Shown here in pieces: positions 17,057 to 25,833 of a DNA stretch of 64,000 bases (within the stretch, counting starts at the first letter, position 1; every line of letters starts with the position of its first letter). The notes below the pieces were generated by a model. The model did not search any database and had not been told where the DNA came from. It saw nothing but the letters and a program-made list of their open reading frames with translations. The stretch is from Alphaproteobacteria bacterium HGW-Alphaproteobacteria-18 (GTDB lineage: Bacteria; Pseudomonadota; Alphaproteobacteria; Caulobacterales; Hyphomonadaceae). The stretch lies in assembly GCA_002841155.1 (NCBI GenBank), contig PHEH01000011.1, positions 30,763-94,762 on the forward strand, written 5' to 3'. Both the position numbers and the translations under genes were made by a program.

Positions 17057-18022
17057 GTGGGTATAGACAATATTTCTGATGATTGGGTGCAATGGTTTAT
17101 GCCCCACACTTATGAAAGATTGTCAGAGGTCAGAGCAGAAGGCGATCTTTGTTTTGCGCACTACACAAGTGCGGAGGCACTGCTCAACATATTACGATCG
17201 AGGCAAGTTTGGTTTCGGAACGCCGGTACGATGAATGACTTCTCCGAGGTCGAACATGGGCTGACTATGTTGGCGGAAGCATGGGAAAGCGAACCCGGAA
17301 AGGACCTCCGACAGTTACTTGATGGTTTGAACGATGGAATGGTGGATGAGCTAGTAGCGCATCACAATGGTTGGCAGCCCACCTATACAGAGCAAACATA
17401 TCTTTTTGCTGTTAGCGAACACAAGCACTCAGATGCAGACTACGGGCGCCTCTCAATGTGGCGAGAGTATGCAAGAAAGTCCGGTGTGGCGCTTTTGCTC
17501 AATAGAGAGCCATTTGAGACGGACACTAACTTGTTAAAAGCATACACAACACCAGTTATGTATGTCCTCAAGGACGAATTCATCGCAAACTTTGACAGAA
17601 TACGCTCCGCTGTCAGAGATAACAGAGATGATTTGGCGAAGTTGGACCCAGCGTTGCTGGTAGGGGCCGTTTTCCAAGCTTTCCGTTTCATGGCGCTGTC
17701 TACGAAACATCCCGGTTTTGAAGAAGAACGCGAATGGCGGGTAATCTACAATCCGACAATGGAAAGTTCGCCTTATTTTCAAGAGCGGATCGAGGTTATC
17801 GGTGGGGTCCCCCAAAAATTTTATGCGCTGAAATTGGAAACTATAGAATCTGACGGTCAGACACTGGACCTTTCACCAAACGCGCTTGTGCAAAAAGTTA
17901 TAATTGGGCCTACTTTGTATCAGCGGACCATAGGCGAGGCGATTGTTCACGCGCTCACGTCTGCGGGAGTCGAAGACGCTGGAAACAAAGTAACGTACTC
18001 GAACATTCCGGTTAGAACTTAA
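17057..18022 (+). CDS. DUF2971 domain protein, probably acquired
   Basis: 321 residues. LCFAHYTSAEALLNILRSRQVWF, then NAGTMNDFSEVEHG, MWREYARKSGVALLLN, and EEEREWRVIY are the conserved landmarks of DUF2971, a family of unknown function that is often found near defence and accessory genes. Base composition is about half G+C and codons such as TTG, AGA and ATA are frequent, unlike the flanking GC-rich genes. The GTG start has AAGGA nine bases upstream; ATG at 17099 is the alternative. It is preceded by an AT-rich gap and followed by two dispersed palindromes, which fits a recently inserted cargo gene. Confidence 0.82.
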   Translation: MGIDNISDDWVQWFMPHTYERLSEVRAEGDLCFAHYTSAEALLNILRSRQVWFRNAGTMNDFSEVEHGLTMLAEAWESEPGKDLRQLLDGLNDGMVDELVAHHNGWQPTYTEQTYLFAVSEHKHSDADYGRLSMWREYARKSGVALLLNREPFETDTNLLKAYTTPVMYVLKDEFIANFDRIRSAVRDNRDDLAKLDPALLVGAVFQAFRFMALSTKHPGFEEEREWRVIYNPTMESSPYFQERIEVIGGVPQKFYALKLETIESDGQTLDLSPNALVQKVIIGPTLYQRTIGEAIVHALTSAGVEDAGNKVTYSNIPVRT

Positions 18023-18045
18023 TCGCACTGTAGCCTGAGCGTAGC

Positions 18046-18115
18046 GATACCCACCATCTGCCGTATGCGGTGGGTATCCGCCCTTCGGGCTTCAACCCAC
18101 CCTACGGGATTGGAG
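18046..18115. repeat. dispersed intergenic palindrome, GATACCCACC type
   Basis: GATACCCACC (18046-18055) and GGTGGGTATC (18069-18078) form a 10-bp stem with a 13-base loop, followed by a GCCCTTCGGGC hairpin and an AACCCACCCTACG tail (18094-18106) that repeats the motif. Elements of this kind occur in many copies in many proteobacterial genomes. It lies 24 bases after the DUF2971 stop. Confidence 0.7.
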
Positions 18116-18158
18116 GATAAGCGCTACCCTATCCTCCCTCCGCACACCCCCTCAACGT

Positions 18159-18260
18159 GTCATCCCGGAATTTGCGCAGCAAATATCCGACCCAGAAAGC
18201 CCAGCAAAGCCAAGCTCTCCCCTGGTTCCCGGTCTTCGCCTCCGGCGAAACCGGGATGAC
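18159..18260. repeat. dispersed intergenic palindrome, GTCATCCCGG type
   Basis: Terminal inverted repeats GTCATCCCGG (18159-18168) and CCGGGATGAC (18251-18260) enclose two smaller hairpins, TTTGCGCAGCAAA near the left end and TTCGCCTCCGGCGAA near the right end. This layout matches the repeat family common in intergenic regions of alphaproteobacteria. With the element at 18046 it fills the 300-base gap 18023-18322; I see no gene in that gap. Confidence 0.7.
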
Positions 18261-18322
18261 GATCCGAGAAGTTTGAATACGAACTTATCCGCCCGGGTCC
18301 TGCCATCCCCCATCCTGGCGCC

Positions 18323-18898
18323 ATGTTCGACCATATGCCCCGCCCGGAACTCTGGACCCGCATCTTCGCCCTCCTCGGCGCGCTGCGGACGATGCTGCGC
18401 GAGGCCGTCCCTGAACTTTTCGGCGACATCGCGGGCGAAGCCCGCGCCCAGCTCGTGGCGATCACATCGCTCGTGCGCCGCTATATCCACGTCCTCGCCG
18501 CAGAGCTCGCCCTGCCGCCCCTCGCGGTTGGAGTTCCGGCAAAAAACTCCAACGCGACTCCCACAAAACTCCAACCGCGCCGCGAAGCTGCGTTCCGCCT
18601 CACAGAACTGATCAGCCCCTCCAAAGGCTCAACCGCCAGCGACGGCAGCGACACGCCGTTCATCCAATGGGCCATGATGCTGGAAGCGGCCCGGCGCCTC
18701 AACGCCGTCCTCGCCGACCCCCAGAAACACGCCCTCCGCCTCGCGCGCCTCCTGCGCAGACGCAAAGGCGAAACCCTGAAAGAAATGCCCGTCCCCGGCC
18801 ACATCCTGCGCCGTCTCCCGCCCTGGATCGACGCGCTCCTCTGCCGGCTGGATGAAGCGGCGCGGCCCGAGGCGTGGGCCGGGATCAACACGTCTTAA
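18323..18898 (+). CDS. conserved-looking hypothetical protein
   Basis: 191 residues, no recognised family. It is Arg/Leu/Ala-rich and mostly helical: about 50 residues of helix (MLREAVPELFGDIAGEARAQ), a polar linker at about 70-110, then a helical C-terminal half with RLARLLRRRKGETLKEMPVP and HILRRLPPWIDALLCRLDEA. Base composition is like the chromosome. The linker coincides with an in-frame palindrome (18523-18579). Start ATG at 18323 has no strong ribosome site. It sits between dispersed repeats; coding is supported by length, codon bias and protein character only. Confidence 0.55.
   Translation: MFDHMPRPELWTRIFALLGALRTMLREAVPELFGDIAGEARAQLVAITSLVRRYIHVLAAELALPPLAVGVPAKNSNATPTKLQPRREAAFRLTELISPSKGSTASDGSDTPFIQWAMMLEAARRLNAVLADPQKHALRLARLLRRRKGETLKEMPVPGHILRRLPPWIDALLCRLDEAARPEAWAGINTS
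18523..18579. repeat. palindromic element inside a coding frame
   Basis: CGCGGTTGGAGTT (18523-18535) and AACTCCAACCGCG (18567-18579) are a perfect 13-bp inverted repeat, and AACTCCAAC occurs once more between them (18545-18553). The element falls in the polar linker of the hypothetical protein and keeps the frame open. Confidence 0.75.
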
Positions 18899-18927
18899 GC
18901 CCCCTCCGTCTTGCGCTACGCGCAATC

Positions 18928-19017
18928 CACCTCCCCCGCTTCGCAGGGGAGGATAAGGGTGTTGCACTCCGCTTCAGCCTGGACGCTATTATCCTCCCCT
19001 GCGAAGCGGGGGAGGTG
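18928..19017. repeat. 29-bp perfect inverted repeat (dispersed palindrome)
   Basis: Arms 18928-18956 and 18989-19017 are exact reverse complements over 29 bp, separated by 32 bases. Each arm contains CTCCCCCGCTTCGC and GGGGAGGATAA. Outer flanks (CCCCTCC / GGAGGGG) extend the symmetry imperfectly. This is the typical form of a multi-copy intergenic element of Caulobacterales and sphingomonads. It lies between the hypothetical gene and the end of argG. Confidence 0.8.
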
Positions 19018-19061
19018 CCCCGAAGGGGTGGAGGGGGGGCTTTTCCCCGCTCAAAGAAAAA

Positions 19062-20318
19062 TCAGTTTTTCCCGAACTTCCGGTCCCGCGCTGCCAGCAG
19101 TCTCAGGCGAAGCGCGTTCAGCTTGATGAAGCCCGCCGCGTCTTTCTGGTCATAGGCGCCGTGATCGTCCTCAAAGGTCACGATCTTCTCCGAGTACAGA
19201 GAATAAGGTGACGAGCGACCGATCAGAGTGGCGTTGCCCTTATAGAGCTTCATGGTGACTTCGCCGGTCACGAAACGCTGCGAATGGTCGATGGCGGCCT
19301 GCAGCATCTCGCGCTCCGGGCTCCACCAGAAGCCGTTATAGATGAGCTCGGCATATTTCGGCATCAGCTCGTCTTTCAGGTGGGCCGCGCCGCGGTCGAG
19401 CGTCGCCTGCTCGATGCCCCGGTGGGCGACCAAGAGGATCGTCCCGCCCGGCGTTTCGTAAATGCCGCGCGATTTCATGCCGACGAAGCGGTTCTCCAGA
19501 AGGTCGAGCCGGCCGATGCCATGCTTCTTGCCATAGGCGTTCAGCGCCGTCAGCAAGGTCGCCGGGCTCATCGCCTCGCCATTGATCGCCACCGCGTCGC
19601 CTTTTTCAAAGCTGATGGTGATGATCTCGGCCTGGTCGGGCGCGTCTTCCGGACTGACTGTCCGCATGTGGACGAATTCCGGCGCCGGTTCGGCCGGGTT
19701 TTCCAGAACCTTGCCTTCGGAGGACGAGTGCAAAAGGTTCGCGTCGACCGAGAAGGGGGCTTCGCCGCGCTTGTCGGTGGCAATCGGAATGCCGTGCTCT
19801 TCGGCAAATTTCAGCAGATCCGTCCGCGATTTGAACGCCCAGTCCCGCCAGGGCGCGATCACCTTGATGTCCGGGTTCAGGCCATAATAGCCAAGCTCGA
19901 AGCGGACTTGGTCATTCCCCTTGCCGGTCGCGCCATGGCAGACGGCGTCGGCGCCGACCATATCGGCAATCTCGATCTGGCGCTTGGCGATCAGCGGCCG
20001 GGCAATCGAGGTGCCGAGCAGATAGACGCCTTCATAAACGGCGTTCGCCCGGAACATCGGGAAGACGAAATCGCGCACGAATTCCTCGCGCACATCCTCG
20101 ATGAAGATGTTTTCCGGCTTCACGCCCATCTTCAGCGCTTTGGCGCGGGCCGGTTCCAGCTCCTCGCCCTGGCCGAGATCGGCGGTAAACGTCACCACTT
20201 CACAGCCAAACTCGGTCTGAAGCCATTTGAGGATGATCGACGTGTCGAGACCTCCGGAATAGGCAAGAACGACCTTTTTCGGAGCGGAAGCAGCGTTGGA
20301 CATGGGATTTTCAGTCAT
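19062..20318 (-). CDS. argG: argininosuccinate synthase
   Basis: Joins citrulline and aspartate with ATP to argininosuccinate in arginine synthesis. 418 residues, normal. The N-terminal ATP pyrophosphatase loop AYSGGLDTS (about residues 20-28), then [22 protein letters not shown], the substrate motif [17 protein letters not shown] and PEREMLQ are conserved. The next arginine step, argH, is at 46.1 kb, so the pathway is scattered. ATG at 20318 (AGAAAG just upstream) is chosen over ATG at 20303; longer versions lack family support. Confidence 0.97.
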   Translation of the reverse strand: MTENPMSNAASAPKKVVLAYSGGLDTSIILKWLQTEFGCEVVTFTADLGQGEELEPARAKALKMGVKPENIFIEDVREEFVRDFVFPMFRANAVYEGVYLLGTSIARPLIAKRQIEIADMVGADAVCHGATGKGNDQVRFELGYYGLNPDIKVIAPWRDWAFKSRTDLLKFAEEHGIPIATDKRGEAPFSVDANLLHSSSEGKVLENPAEPAPEFVHMRTVSPEDAPDQAEIITISFEKGDAVAINGEAMSPATLLTALNAYGKKHGIGRLDLLENRFVGMKSRGIYETPGGTILLVAHRGIEQATLDRGAAHLKDELMPKYAELIYNGFWWSPEREMLQAAIDHSQRFVTGEVTMKLYKGNATLIGRSSPYSLYSEKIVTFEDDHGAYDQKDAAGFIKLNALRLRLLAARDRKFGKN

Positions 20319-20479
20319 CTTTCTGGGGCGGAAGAGAAGATCTGTTGCCTTAAAGTCCCGCACCCGCCCTGACAAGGCGGCGCCTTACAGGGAATTTTAT
20401 GGTTTACCCCCGATAGGTCGATTATAGTGAATCAGGAGAGGGCGCGTGTTAACCTTTGGCGCCCTGGGAGAATGGGCTG

Positions 20480-22444
20480 ATGTTGCAGGAGCCGCTGAAA
20501 TCAGATGAGAGGGGCGAGGCGCCTTTCCGGGCCCGTCTGCGCGCGCGTGACGGCATCCGGCCGCAGTCCACCCTGGCGATCCTGGCTGGGTATGAGCCCA
20601 AGGACGGCGAAGCTGTCGATGTGACGCTGCGTCAGCGTCCGGCACGCCCGGTGGCCATGCGGACCACGGCGACACCCGCGATTACCCCCCAGACTCGTCC
20701 CGAGCCCCGGCGCCTTCCGCCGGCTGGCCAGCCTGAAGCCTGGGCTCCGCCCGCGCGGCCCGCGCCGGTCCGCCCGCGTGAGGAAATCCGCAAGGCGCCT
20801 GTCGTCATTGTGCCGCCGGTCGAAGAGGCGCCCGAGACCGATGCTGAGGAAGACGACCGCGCCACCGGTCTCGGCCGGTTTGGCGAATATACCCAACTTG
20901 CCTTTGCGGGCCTTGCGGTTCTGGGGCTTGCCGGTCTCTCGCTGCTGGCGATCGACAGCGCCCTGAAGGGCAAGCCCGGCGCGCTTCCGGATGAGGGCGC
21001 AGATGCGACGCGCCGCTCGGCAGCTGATCTTGGCCCGGCGGTATTGCCCGCATCGGTCTCGGCGGTCGCTGTGCAGGAAGCCGCCACACCGGTCGGCACA
21101 GAGGTTCAGCCCTGGTTCGATTATCGCGGCGTTGCCGATTATCTCAAATCACGCGTCGAGGCGTTCGAAGCGTCCGAGCGCGATGCCGCCCGCCGCCAGC
21201 AGGCAGACGCTCAGCGCCTTGCCTCCGCCGCCATTGCGGACGCCGAAGCCGGGCGTCTTGCCGCTGCGGCGCAGGTTGAGGCCGATGCGCTCGCCGCCCG
21301 CGACGCCGCAATTGACGCCGAACGCCAGCGCCTTGCGCGCGAAGAGGCGGAGCGGATCGCCAATGAAGAGGCCGCCCGTCTGGCGGCTCAGGCACAGGCT
21401 GATGCGGCCACCCGGGCAGAAGCCGACCGGCTTGCCCGGCTGGAAGCGGACCGCGCCGCTGCCGCGCTCGCCGACCAGCGCCGCCTGGCCGAGCTTGAAG
21501 CCGAACGTGCTGCGGCCGCTGAAGCCAGCCGTCTTGCCGAGATCGAATCGCGCCGGGTCGCCGCCGAAGCAGAAGCCAGGCGCCTGGCTGACCTTGAGGC
21601 CCAGAAAGCTGCCGCTCAGGCTGAGCAACAACGCCTTGCCGATCTGGCCACCAAGCGCGCGGCTGAAGAAGAGGCCCGCCGACTTGCTGCGCTTGATGCC
21701 AAGCGCGCTGCGGATGCCGCAGAAGCGCGCCGTATGGCTGATCTTGAAGCCAAACGCCTGGCCGATGCCGAAGCGCAGAGACTGGCTGCCCGAAAAGCGG
21801 AAGAACCTGCGATAACGTTGGCCGCGGCTGTGGTGGCGCCTGCAAAACCGCCTATAGCCAAGCCGACACTGCCGCCGGCACCTGCGTCACTGAAGCCTGC
21901 GCGTGCAAGCGTGCAGCCGCTTGTCACGCCCGATCCGGCGCCGGTCACCCGCTCTGGCCCTGCAATCCTTACCGCCCGCGCGCCAGAAGTTCGCCCGTTT
22001 ACAGTAGGCCCGGCTCAGGCGCAGCGCAGCGCAGATGTGTTTATCGGCGAACGTGTGGCGCTGACGACAGATAAGGTGATCAGCGCCGATGCGATGTCGG
22101 ATGTTCAGATTGAATTCCTCCGGCTTATCGCAATCAGTCCTGACAACACGGCTCACCAGCTTGCCACACCGGATGGGCGCCGGATTGAAGTCAGCTTCGA
22201 GCGTACTCAGCTGGTCAGTGTGGGGCAGGCAAATCTGCGCACAATAGGTTACTCCTCAGGTGAGGGCGCGCCGGTTACGCGTGGCTATACCGAGCAACCC
22301 GTGGTGAATGTTTCGGTCATGTGCCGGGATGTGGCCTATGCCCTGCCGGGGCAGGAGCGCGGGCGTTTCTCGGCGTGCCAGGACGCAGATGGCCACTGGA
22401 TGCTGGCGCGGACGGCAGATCCCTCTACTGCCGGAGCGGCCTGA
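20480..22444 (+). CDS. large TolA-like membrane-anchored coiled-coil protein, unknown function
   Basis: 654 residues in four parts: a cytoplasmic Pro/Arg-rich head (1-130); one transmembrane helix at about 140-158 (LAFAGLAVLGLAGLSLLAI); a long Ala/Arg/Glu coiled coil from about 225 to 445 made of loosely repeated units such as ARRLADLEAQKAAA; then a Pro/Ala linker and a folded C-terminal domain of about 120 residues with VSVMCRDVAYALPG. This is the TolA build: inner-membrane anchor, periplasmic rod, terminal interaction domain, but no TolA C-terminal signature is seen. GGGAG lies nine bases before the ATG. Envelope spanning or polar-structure role is inference. Confidence 0.75.
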   Translation: MLQEPLKSDERGEAPFRARLRARDGIRPQSTLAILAGYEPKDGEAVDVTLRQRPARPVAMRTTATPAITPQTRPEPRRLPPAGQPEAWAPPARPAPVRPREEIRKAPVVIVPPVEEAPETDAEEDDRATGLGRFGEYTQLAFAGLAVLGLAGLSLLAIDSALKGKPGALPDEGADATRRSAADLGPAVLPASVSAVAVQEAATPVGTEVQPWFDYRGVADYLKSRVEAFEASERDAARRQQADAQRLASAAIADAEAGRLAAAAQVEADALAARDAAIDAERQRLAREEAERIANEEAARLAAQAQADAATRAEADRLARLEADRAAAALADQRRLAELEAERAAAAEASRLAEIESRRVAAEAEARRLADLEAQKAAAQAEQQRLADLATKRAAEEEARRLAALDAKRAADAAEARRMADLEAKRLADAEAQRLAARKAEEPAITLAAAVVAPAKPPIAKPTLPPAPASLKPARASVQPLVTPDPAPVTRSGPAILTARAPEVRPFTVGPAQAQRSADVFIGERVALTTDKVISADAMSDVQIEFLRLIAISPDNTAHQLATPDGRRIEVSFERTQLVSVGQANLRTIGYSSGEGAPVTRGYTEQPVVNVSVMCRDVAYALPGQERGRFSACQDADGHWMLARTADPSTAGAA

Positions 22445-22488
22445 GTTTGCAGTTGCCTGCTGGTGGAAAGCTTGCAAGAGCAGACATC

Positions 22489-22830
22489 ATGGAAAGCGTT
22501 TCTGTCTACAAACTCCTGACGGAAGAAGAGTGGCGGGCCGCCAATACGGTAGGGCACGCTGCCAACGCGCTCGACAGGAGCGATGGCTATGTTCATCTCT
22601 CGACGCGCGCGCAGCTGCCGGGAACCGCAGAGCGCCACTTCTCAGGGCGGGGCCGGATTAAGCTTCTGAAATTCGACAGCGGACATCTTCCGCCTCTACG
22701 CTGGGAACCCAGCCGTGGCGGGGATCTCTTCCCGCATCTCTACGCGCCGCTGGAGATTGCGCGCGCGGACGCCGCCTGGTGGCTGGAGCCGGGACCGGAT
22801 GGCGCGCCGCAACTGCCGGAGGACATCTGA
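22489..22830 (+). CDS. DUF952 family protein
   Basis: 113 residues. VYKLLTEEEWRAA at the start, DGYVHLSTRAQLPGTAERHF in the middle and PHLYAPL near the end are the conserved DUF952 motifs; the family adopts an ADP-ribosyltransferase-like fold in some classifications and has no assigned reaction. Its TGA overlaps the pyrD ATG (TGATG), an arrangement repeated in other alphaproteobacteria, so a role related to pyrimidine or NAD metabolism is possible but inferred. Start at 22489 leaves a 44-base gap after the coiled-coil gene. Confidence 0.85.
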   Translation: MESVSVYKLLTEEEWRAANTVGHAANALDRSDGYVHLSTRAQLPGTAERHFSGRGRIKLLKFDSGHLPPLRWEPSRGGDLFPHLYAPLEIARADAAWWLEPGPDGAPQLPEDI

Positions 22831-23879
22831 TGATTGCGGCTGCTGGTGCCAGACTTGCTCATATGTTGCCGCCCGAGACGGCTCATGCCTTGACCATTCG
22901 TATGCTGACATATGGGGCGGGCGTACCCGCGCATGCGCCTCAGCTTCCGGTATCAACGCGCGTTGAGCTGCCAAAGTCAGGTCTGCGGCTTTGCTCGCCG
23001 GTCGGCCTTGCGGCAGGCTTCGACAAGAATTGCGAAGTGCCTGAAGCCATGGCGAAGTTCGGCTTCGGTTTTGTCGAGTGCGGAACAGTCACGCCCAAGC
23101 CACAACCGGGCAATCCCAGACCACGCCTCTTTCGACTGACGGAGGATCGCGCTGTCATCAACCGGATGGGGTTCAACAATTTCGGTCTCGATTATTTCGT
23201 GAGGCGTCTGGCGAATTATTCCCATGATGTTCCGATTGGCGCGAATGTCGGCGCCAACAAGGACAGTGACGACCGGATCGGTGACTATGTAACCGGCATT
23301 GAAGCGGTTGCGCCGTATGCAAACTATATCACGATCAACATTTCTTCGCCCAATACGCCCGGCCTGCGTGGCCTTCAGGACAAGGCCTCACTCACCGAGC
23401 TGCTTGCGCGGTGTGGCGCGGCTGACCGCAATGCGCTGCCTGTCTTTCTGAAAGTTGCGCCCGATCTTGATGCGGACGCAATTGCCGATATCTGCGCCGT
23501 GGTGCGTGGGGAAGGGGCATGGCTGTCGGGTCTGATCGTTTCCAACACCACGCTTGCGCGTCCGCCAAGCTTGCGGAGCGAGGAGAAGTCCGAGGCCGGC
23601 GGGCTTTCGGGCGCGCCGCTGTTTGAACCGTCGACTGAGGTGTTGCGCCAGTTTGCGCGCGCGCTTGAGGGCGGATTCGACCTGATCGGGGCCGGGGGCA
23701 TTGGTTCCGGGCGGGACGCCTATGCCAAGATCCGCGCTGGCGCGTCAGCCGTCCAGCTCTATTCGCTTATGGTGTATGATGGGCCCGGAATAGCTGCGCG
23801 TGTCGCGCATGAGCTGTCCCATTGCCTGGCCGAGGATGGCTTTTCTTCGATTGCCGATGCGGTCGGCAAGGATATCTAG
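22830..23879 (+). CDS. pyrD: quinone-dependent dihydroorotate dehydrogenase (class 2)
   Basis: Oxidises dihydroorotate to orotate at the inner membrane and passes electrons to quinone. 349 residues. The N-terminal helix segment (LAHMLPPETAHALTIRML) is the class 2 membrane-binding part. GLAAGFDKN, FGFVECGTVTPKPQPGNPRPR, the NRMGFNN motif, NISSPNTPGLR with the catalytic Ser, and IGAGGIGSGRDAYAKIRAGASAVQLYS are FMN- and substrate-binding motifs. Coupled to the DUF952 gene. Its TAG and the TAG of the convergent methyltransferase gene are both read from the same CTAG. Confidence 0.96.
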   Translation: MIAAAGARLAHMLPPETAHALTIRMLTYGAGVPAHAPQLPVSTRVELPKSGLRLCSPVGLAAGFDKNCEVPEAMAKFGFGFVECGTVTPKPQPGNPRPRLFRLTEDRAVINRMGFNNFGLDYFVRRLANYSHDVPIGANVGANKDSDDRIGDYVTGIEAVAPYANYITINISSPNTPGLRGLQDKASLTELLARCGAADRNALPVFLKVAPDLDADAIADICAVVRGEGAWLSGLIVSNTTLARPPSLRSEEKSEAGGLSGAPLFEPSTEVLRQFARALEGGFDLIGAGGIGSGRDAYAKIRAGASAVQLYSLMVYDGPGIAARVAHELSHCLAEDGFSSIADAVGKDI

Positions 23880-24586
23880 CCGATAGAGTCAATCCGCACA
23901 GCTACACAGCCATCCATCGCCGTGAAGGCGATGTAGGTATATTTCACGTTCCGGGCGGCGGCGAATTCCTGCCAGGCTTTGTACTCGTGATGGCGCCAGC
24001 TGGGATAATTGAAATATTCGTCGAACATCACAATCGAGCCAGCTTGAAGCCTGTTGCCTGCGGTGTCGAGAATGTATTTCGTCCCGCCATAGAGATCGCA
24101 GTCGATATGCAGCAGACTGATGGGTCCAGGGGCCTCTGCGAGAAAGCCCGGAAGGGTTGCGTCAAACCAGCCGACATGCAGCTTCACATTAGCGGGCACG
24201 TTTGGAAGCTGCCGCTTCTGGGTAAAGGCGCCGCGGCGCTCCAGATGCCCGGCCCAGTCTTCGGGCAGGCCTTCGAAACTGTCAAAGCCGTGCACGGTCT
24301 TTGACGTGCGCGACGCGATCTGGCGGATGGAATTGCCGCCCGCCACGCCGAATTCCATCATCAGGCCTTCGGCCGGGGAACGCTCCATCAGGAAGGCGAT
24401 ATAGGCCGGATAGTTCTCGAAGATCATCGCCTCAGGCATGTTGGCCTGAACGTAGTCGGCCGCCTCATTCAGCGCGCGCAGCTGCAGCTGGTAGAGGAGG
24501 TTGCGGCCGTAATTCTTGTAGACGACGCGCCGGAGCAGGCGCTGGACAAGCGAGCGTTTGGGTTTGGCGGGCAAGGTGCGGACCAT
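23876..24586 (-). CDS. TylF/MycF-like SAM-dependent methyltransferase
   Basis: 236 residues. MMEFGVAGGNSIRQIA is a class I SAM-binding loop, HGFDSFEGLPEDW follows, and LLHIDCDLYGGTKYIL carries the acidic metal-ligand motif typical of TylF/macrocin O-methyltransferase-like proteins. Outside antibiotic clusters such proteins often methylate sugars or are part of surface polysaccharide work; the target here is unknown. Start at 24586 is chosen because the longer frame has a Cys/His-rich leader with no family match. It converges on pyrD with overlapping stops. Confidence 0.8.
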   Translation of the reverse strand: MVRTLPAKPKRSLVQRLLRRVVYKNYGRNLLYQLQLRALNEAADYVQANMPEAMIFENYPAYIAFLMERSPAEGLMMEFGVAGGNSIRQIASRTSKTVHGFDSFEGLPEDWAGHLERRGAFTQKRQLPNVPANVKLHVGWFDATLPGFLAEAPGPISLLHIDCDLYGGTKYILDTAGNRLQAGSIVMFDEYFNYPSWRHHEYKAWQEFAAARNVKYTYIAFTAMDGCVAVRIDSIG

Positions 24587-24646
24587 GCGGGGCGCTCCGT
24601 TATGATGCGAAGCGCCCTGTCTAGCGGGGTGCGGGCAAGGCCGCAA

Positions 24647-25747
24647 TCAGTCGAGCACAACCACCTGACGCGCGACTGTGCCTTTGTTGTCTTTCAGGTT
24701 CTGCATGGCGGCCGTGATGCCATCAAGGCCAATCCGGTCAGAGATCAGATCGTCAAGATGCAGCCGGCCCTGCTTGTAGAGCTCGACAAGGCGCGGGAAG
24801 TCGACCCGGAAACGGTTTGACCCCATGACGGCGCCTTGCAGGCGTTTTTCGGTGACGAGCAGTTCGATACCGGGGATCTCGATGTTCACGCCAGGCGGGA
24901 TCATGCCGATGATCGTGGCCACCCCGCGTGGGCGCAGCATGTGATAGGCCTGCTCGGCGGTCTGTTTCAGGCCGACGCATTCGAAGGAATAATGCACCCC
25001 GCCTTTGGTGAGTTCCTTCACCGCTTCGATGGCGTTGACCTTGCCGGGATTGACCAGATCGGTGGCTCCGAACCGCTTGGCGAGCTGCAATTTCTCGTCA
25101 GAAAGATCGACCGCGATGATCCGGCTCGCCCCGGCAATCGCTGCGCCATTGATCGCGGCGAGGCCGACGCCGCCGCAGCCGACGACGGCAACCGTGGAGC
25201 CGGGCTCCACCTGCGCGGAATGGAACACCGATCCGACGCCCGTAATTACGCCGCAACCGATCAGGCAGGCGCGGTCCATCGGCATGTCCTTGTCGACTGC
25301 GCAGAGGGCGTTCTCATGCACTAGGATCTGTTCGGCAAAGGAGGAAAGGTTCAGGAACTGGCCGACCTTTTCCTTGCCGATGGAGAGGCGGGGCGCTTCG
25401 GTCAGGCCGCGCTGGAAATGGTCGCGATTAACGGTGTGACAGACCGACATATGCCCGGTGAGGCAGTATTCGCAGGTGCCGCAGAAGGGCGAGAGGATCG
25501 AGATCACATGATCGCCTGGCTTCACGGCAGAGACCATCGAGCCGACCTGTTCGACGATGCCAGCGCTCTCATGGCCTAGGATGACAGGAAGCTCAGCCGG
25601 GAAGGCGCCATCCCAGAAGTGGACGTCGGAATGGCAGACGCCGATGGCCTTCAGGCGCACCAGCACTTCGCGCGGCCCCGGCTTGGAGATCGTCACGTCT
25701 TCAATCGACAACGGCGCCTTAGGCGCCCGCATCACAGCAGCTTTCAT
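24647..25747 (-). CDS. zinc-dependent alcohol dehydrogenase (class III-like)
   Basis: 366 residues of the MDR superfamily. Catalytic zinc site: Cys in GVCHSD (about 37-42) and His/Glu in GHESAGIV; structural zinc site CGTCEYCLTGHMSVC at about 95-109; NAD-binding loop VVGCGGVGLAAI at about 198-209; and CLIGCGVITGVGSV just before it, as in class III/NDMA-dependent alcohol dehydrogenases. It oxidises alcohols or aldehyde adducts with NAD; exact substrate unknown. Start at 25747 gives the normal MKAAVMRAP N-terminus. Monocistronic, 60 bases before the methyltransferase gene start. Confidence 0.9.
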   Translation of the reverse strand: MKAAVMRAPKAPLSIEDVTISKPGPREVLVRLKAIGVCHSDVHFWDGAFPAELPVILGHESAGIVEQVGSMVSAVKPGDHVISILSPFCGTCEYCLTGHMSVCHTVNRDHFQRGLTEAPRLSIGKEKVGQFLNLSSFAEQILVHENALCAVDKDMPMDRACLIGCGVITGVGSVFHSAQVEPGSTVAVVGCGGVGLAAINGAAIAGASRIIAVDLSDEKLQLAKRFGATDLVNPGKVNAIEAVKELTKGGVHYSFECVGLKQTAEQAYHMLRPRGVATIIGMIPPGVNIEIPGIELLVTEKRLQGAVMGSNRFRVDFPRLVELYKQGRLHLDDLISDRIGLDGITAAMQNLKDNKGTVARQVVVLD

Positions 25748-25833
25748 GGCTTGGTTTTCCTCCCGGTCTTCTTGTTTGCGGCAAGTGTCGCGCAAGGAGG
25801 CGGCTTTGGCCAGACTGACGCAGGGGGAGGGAA

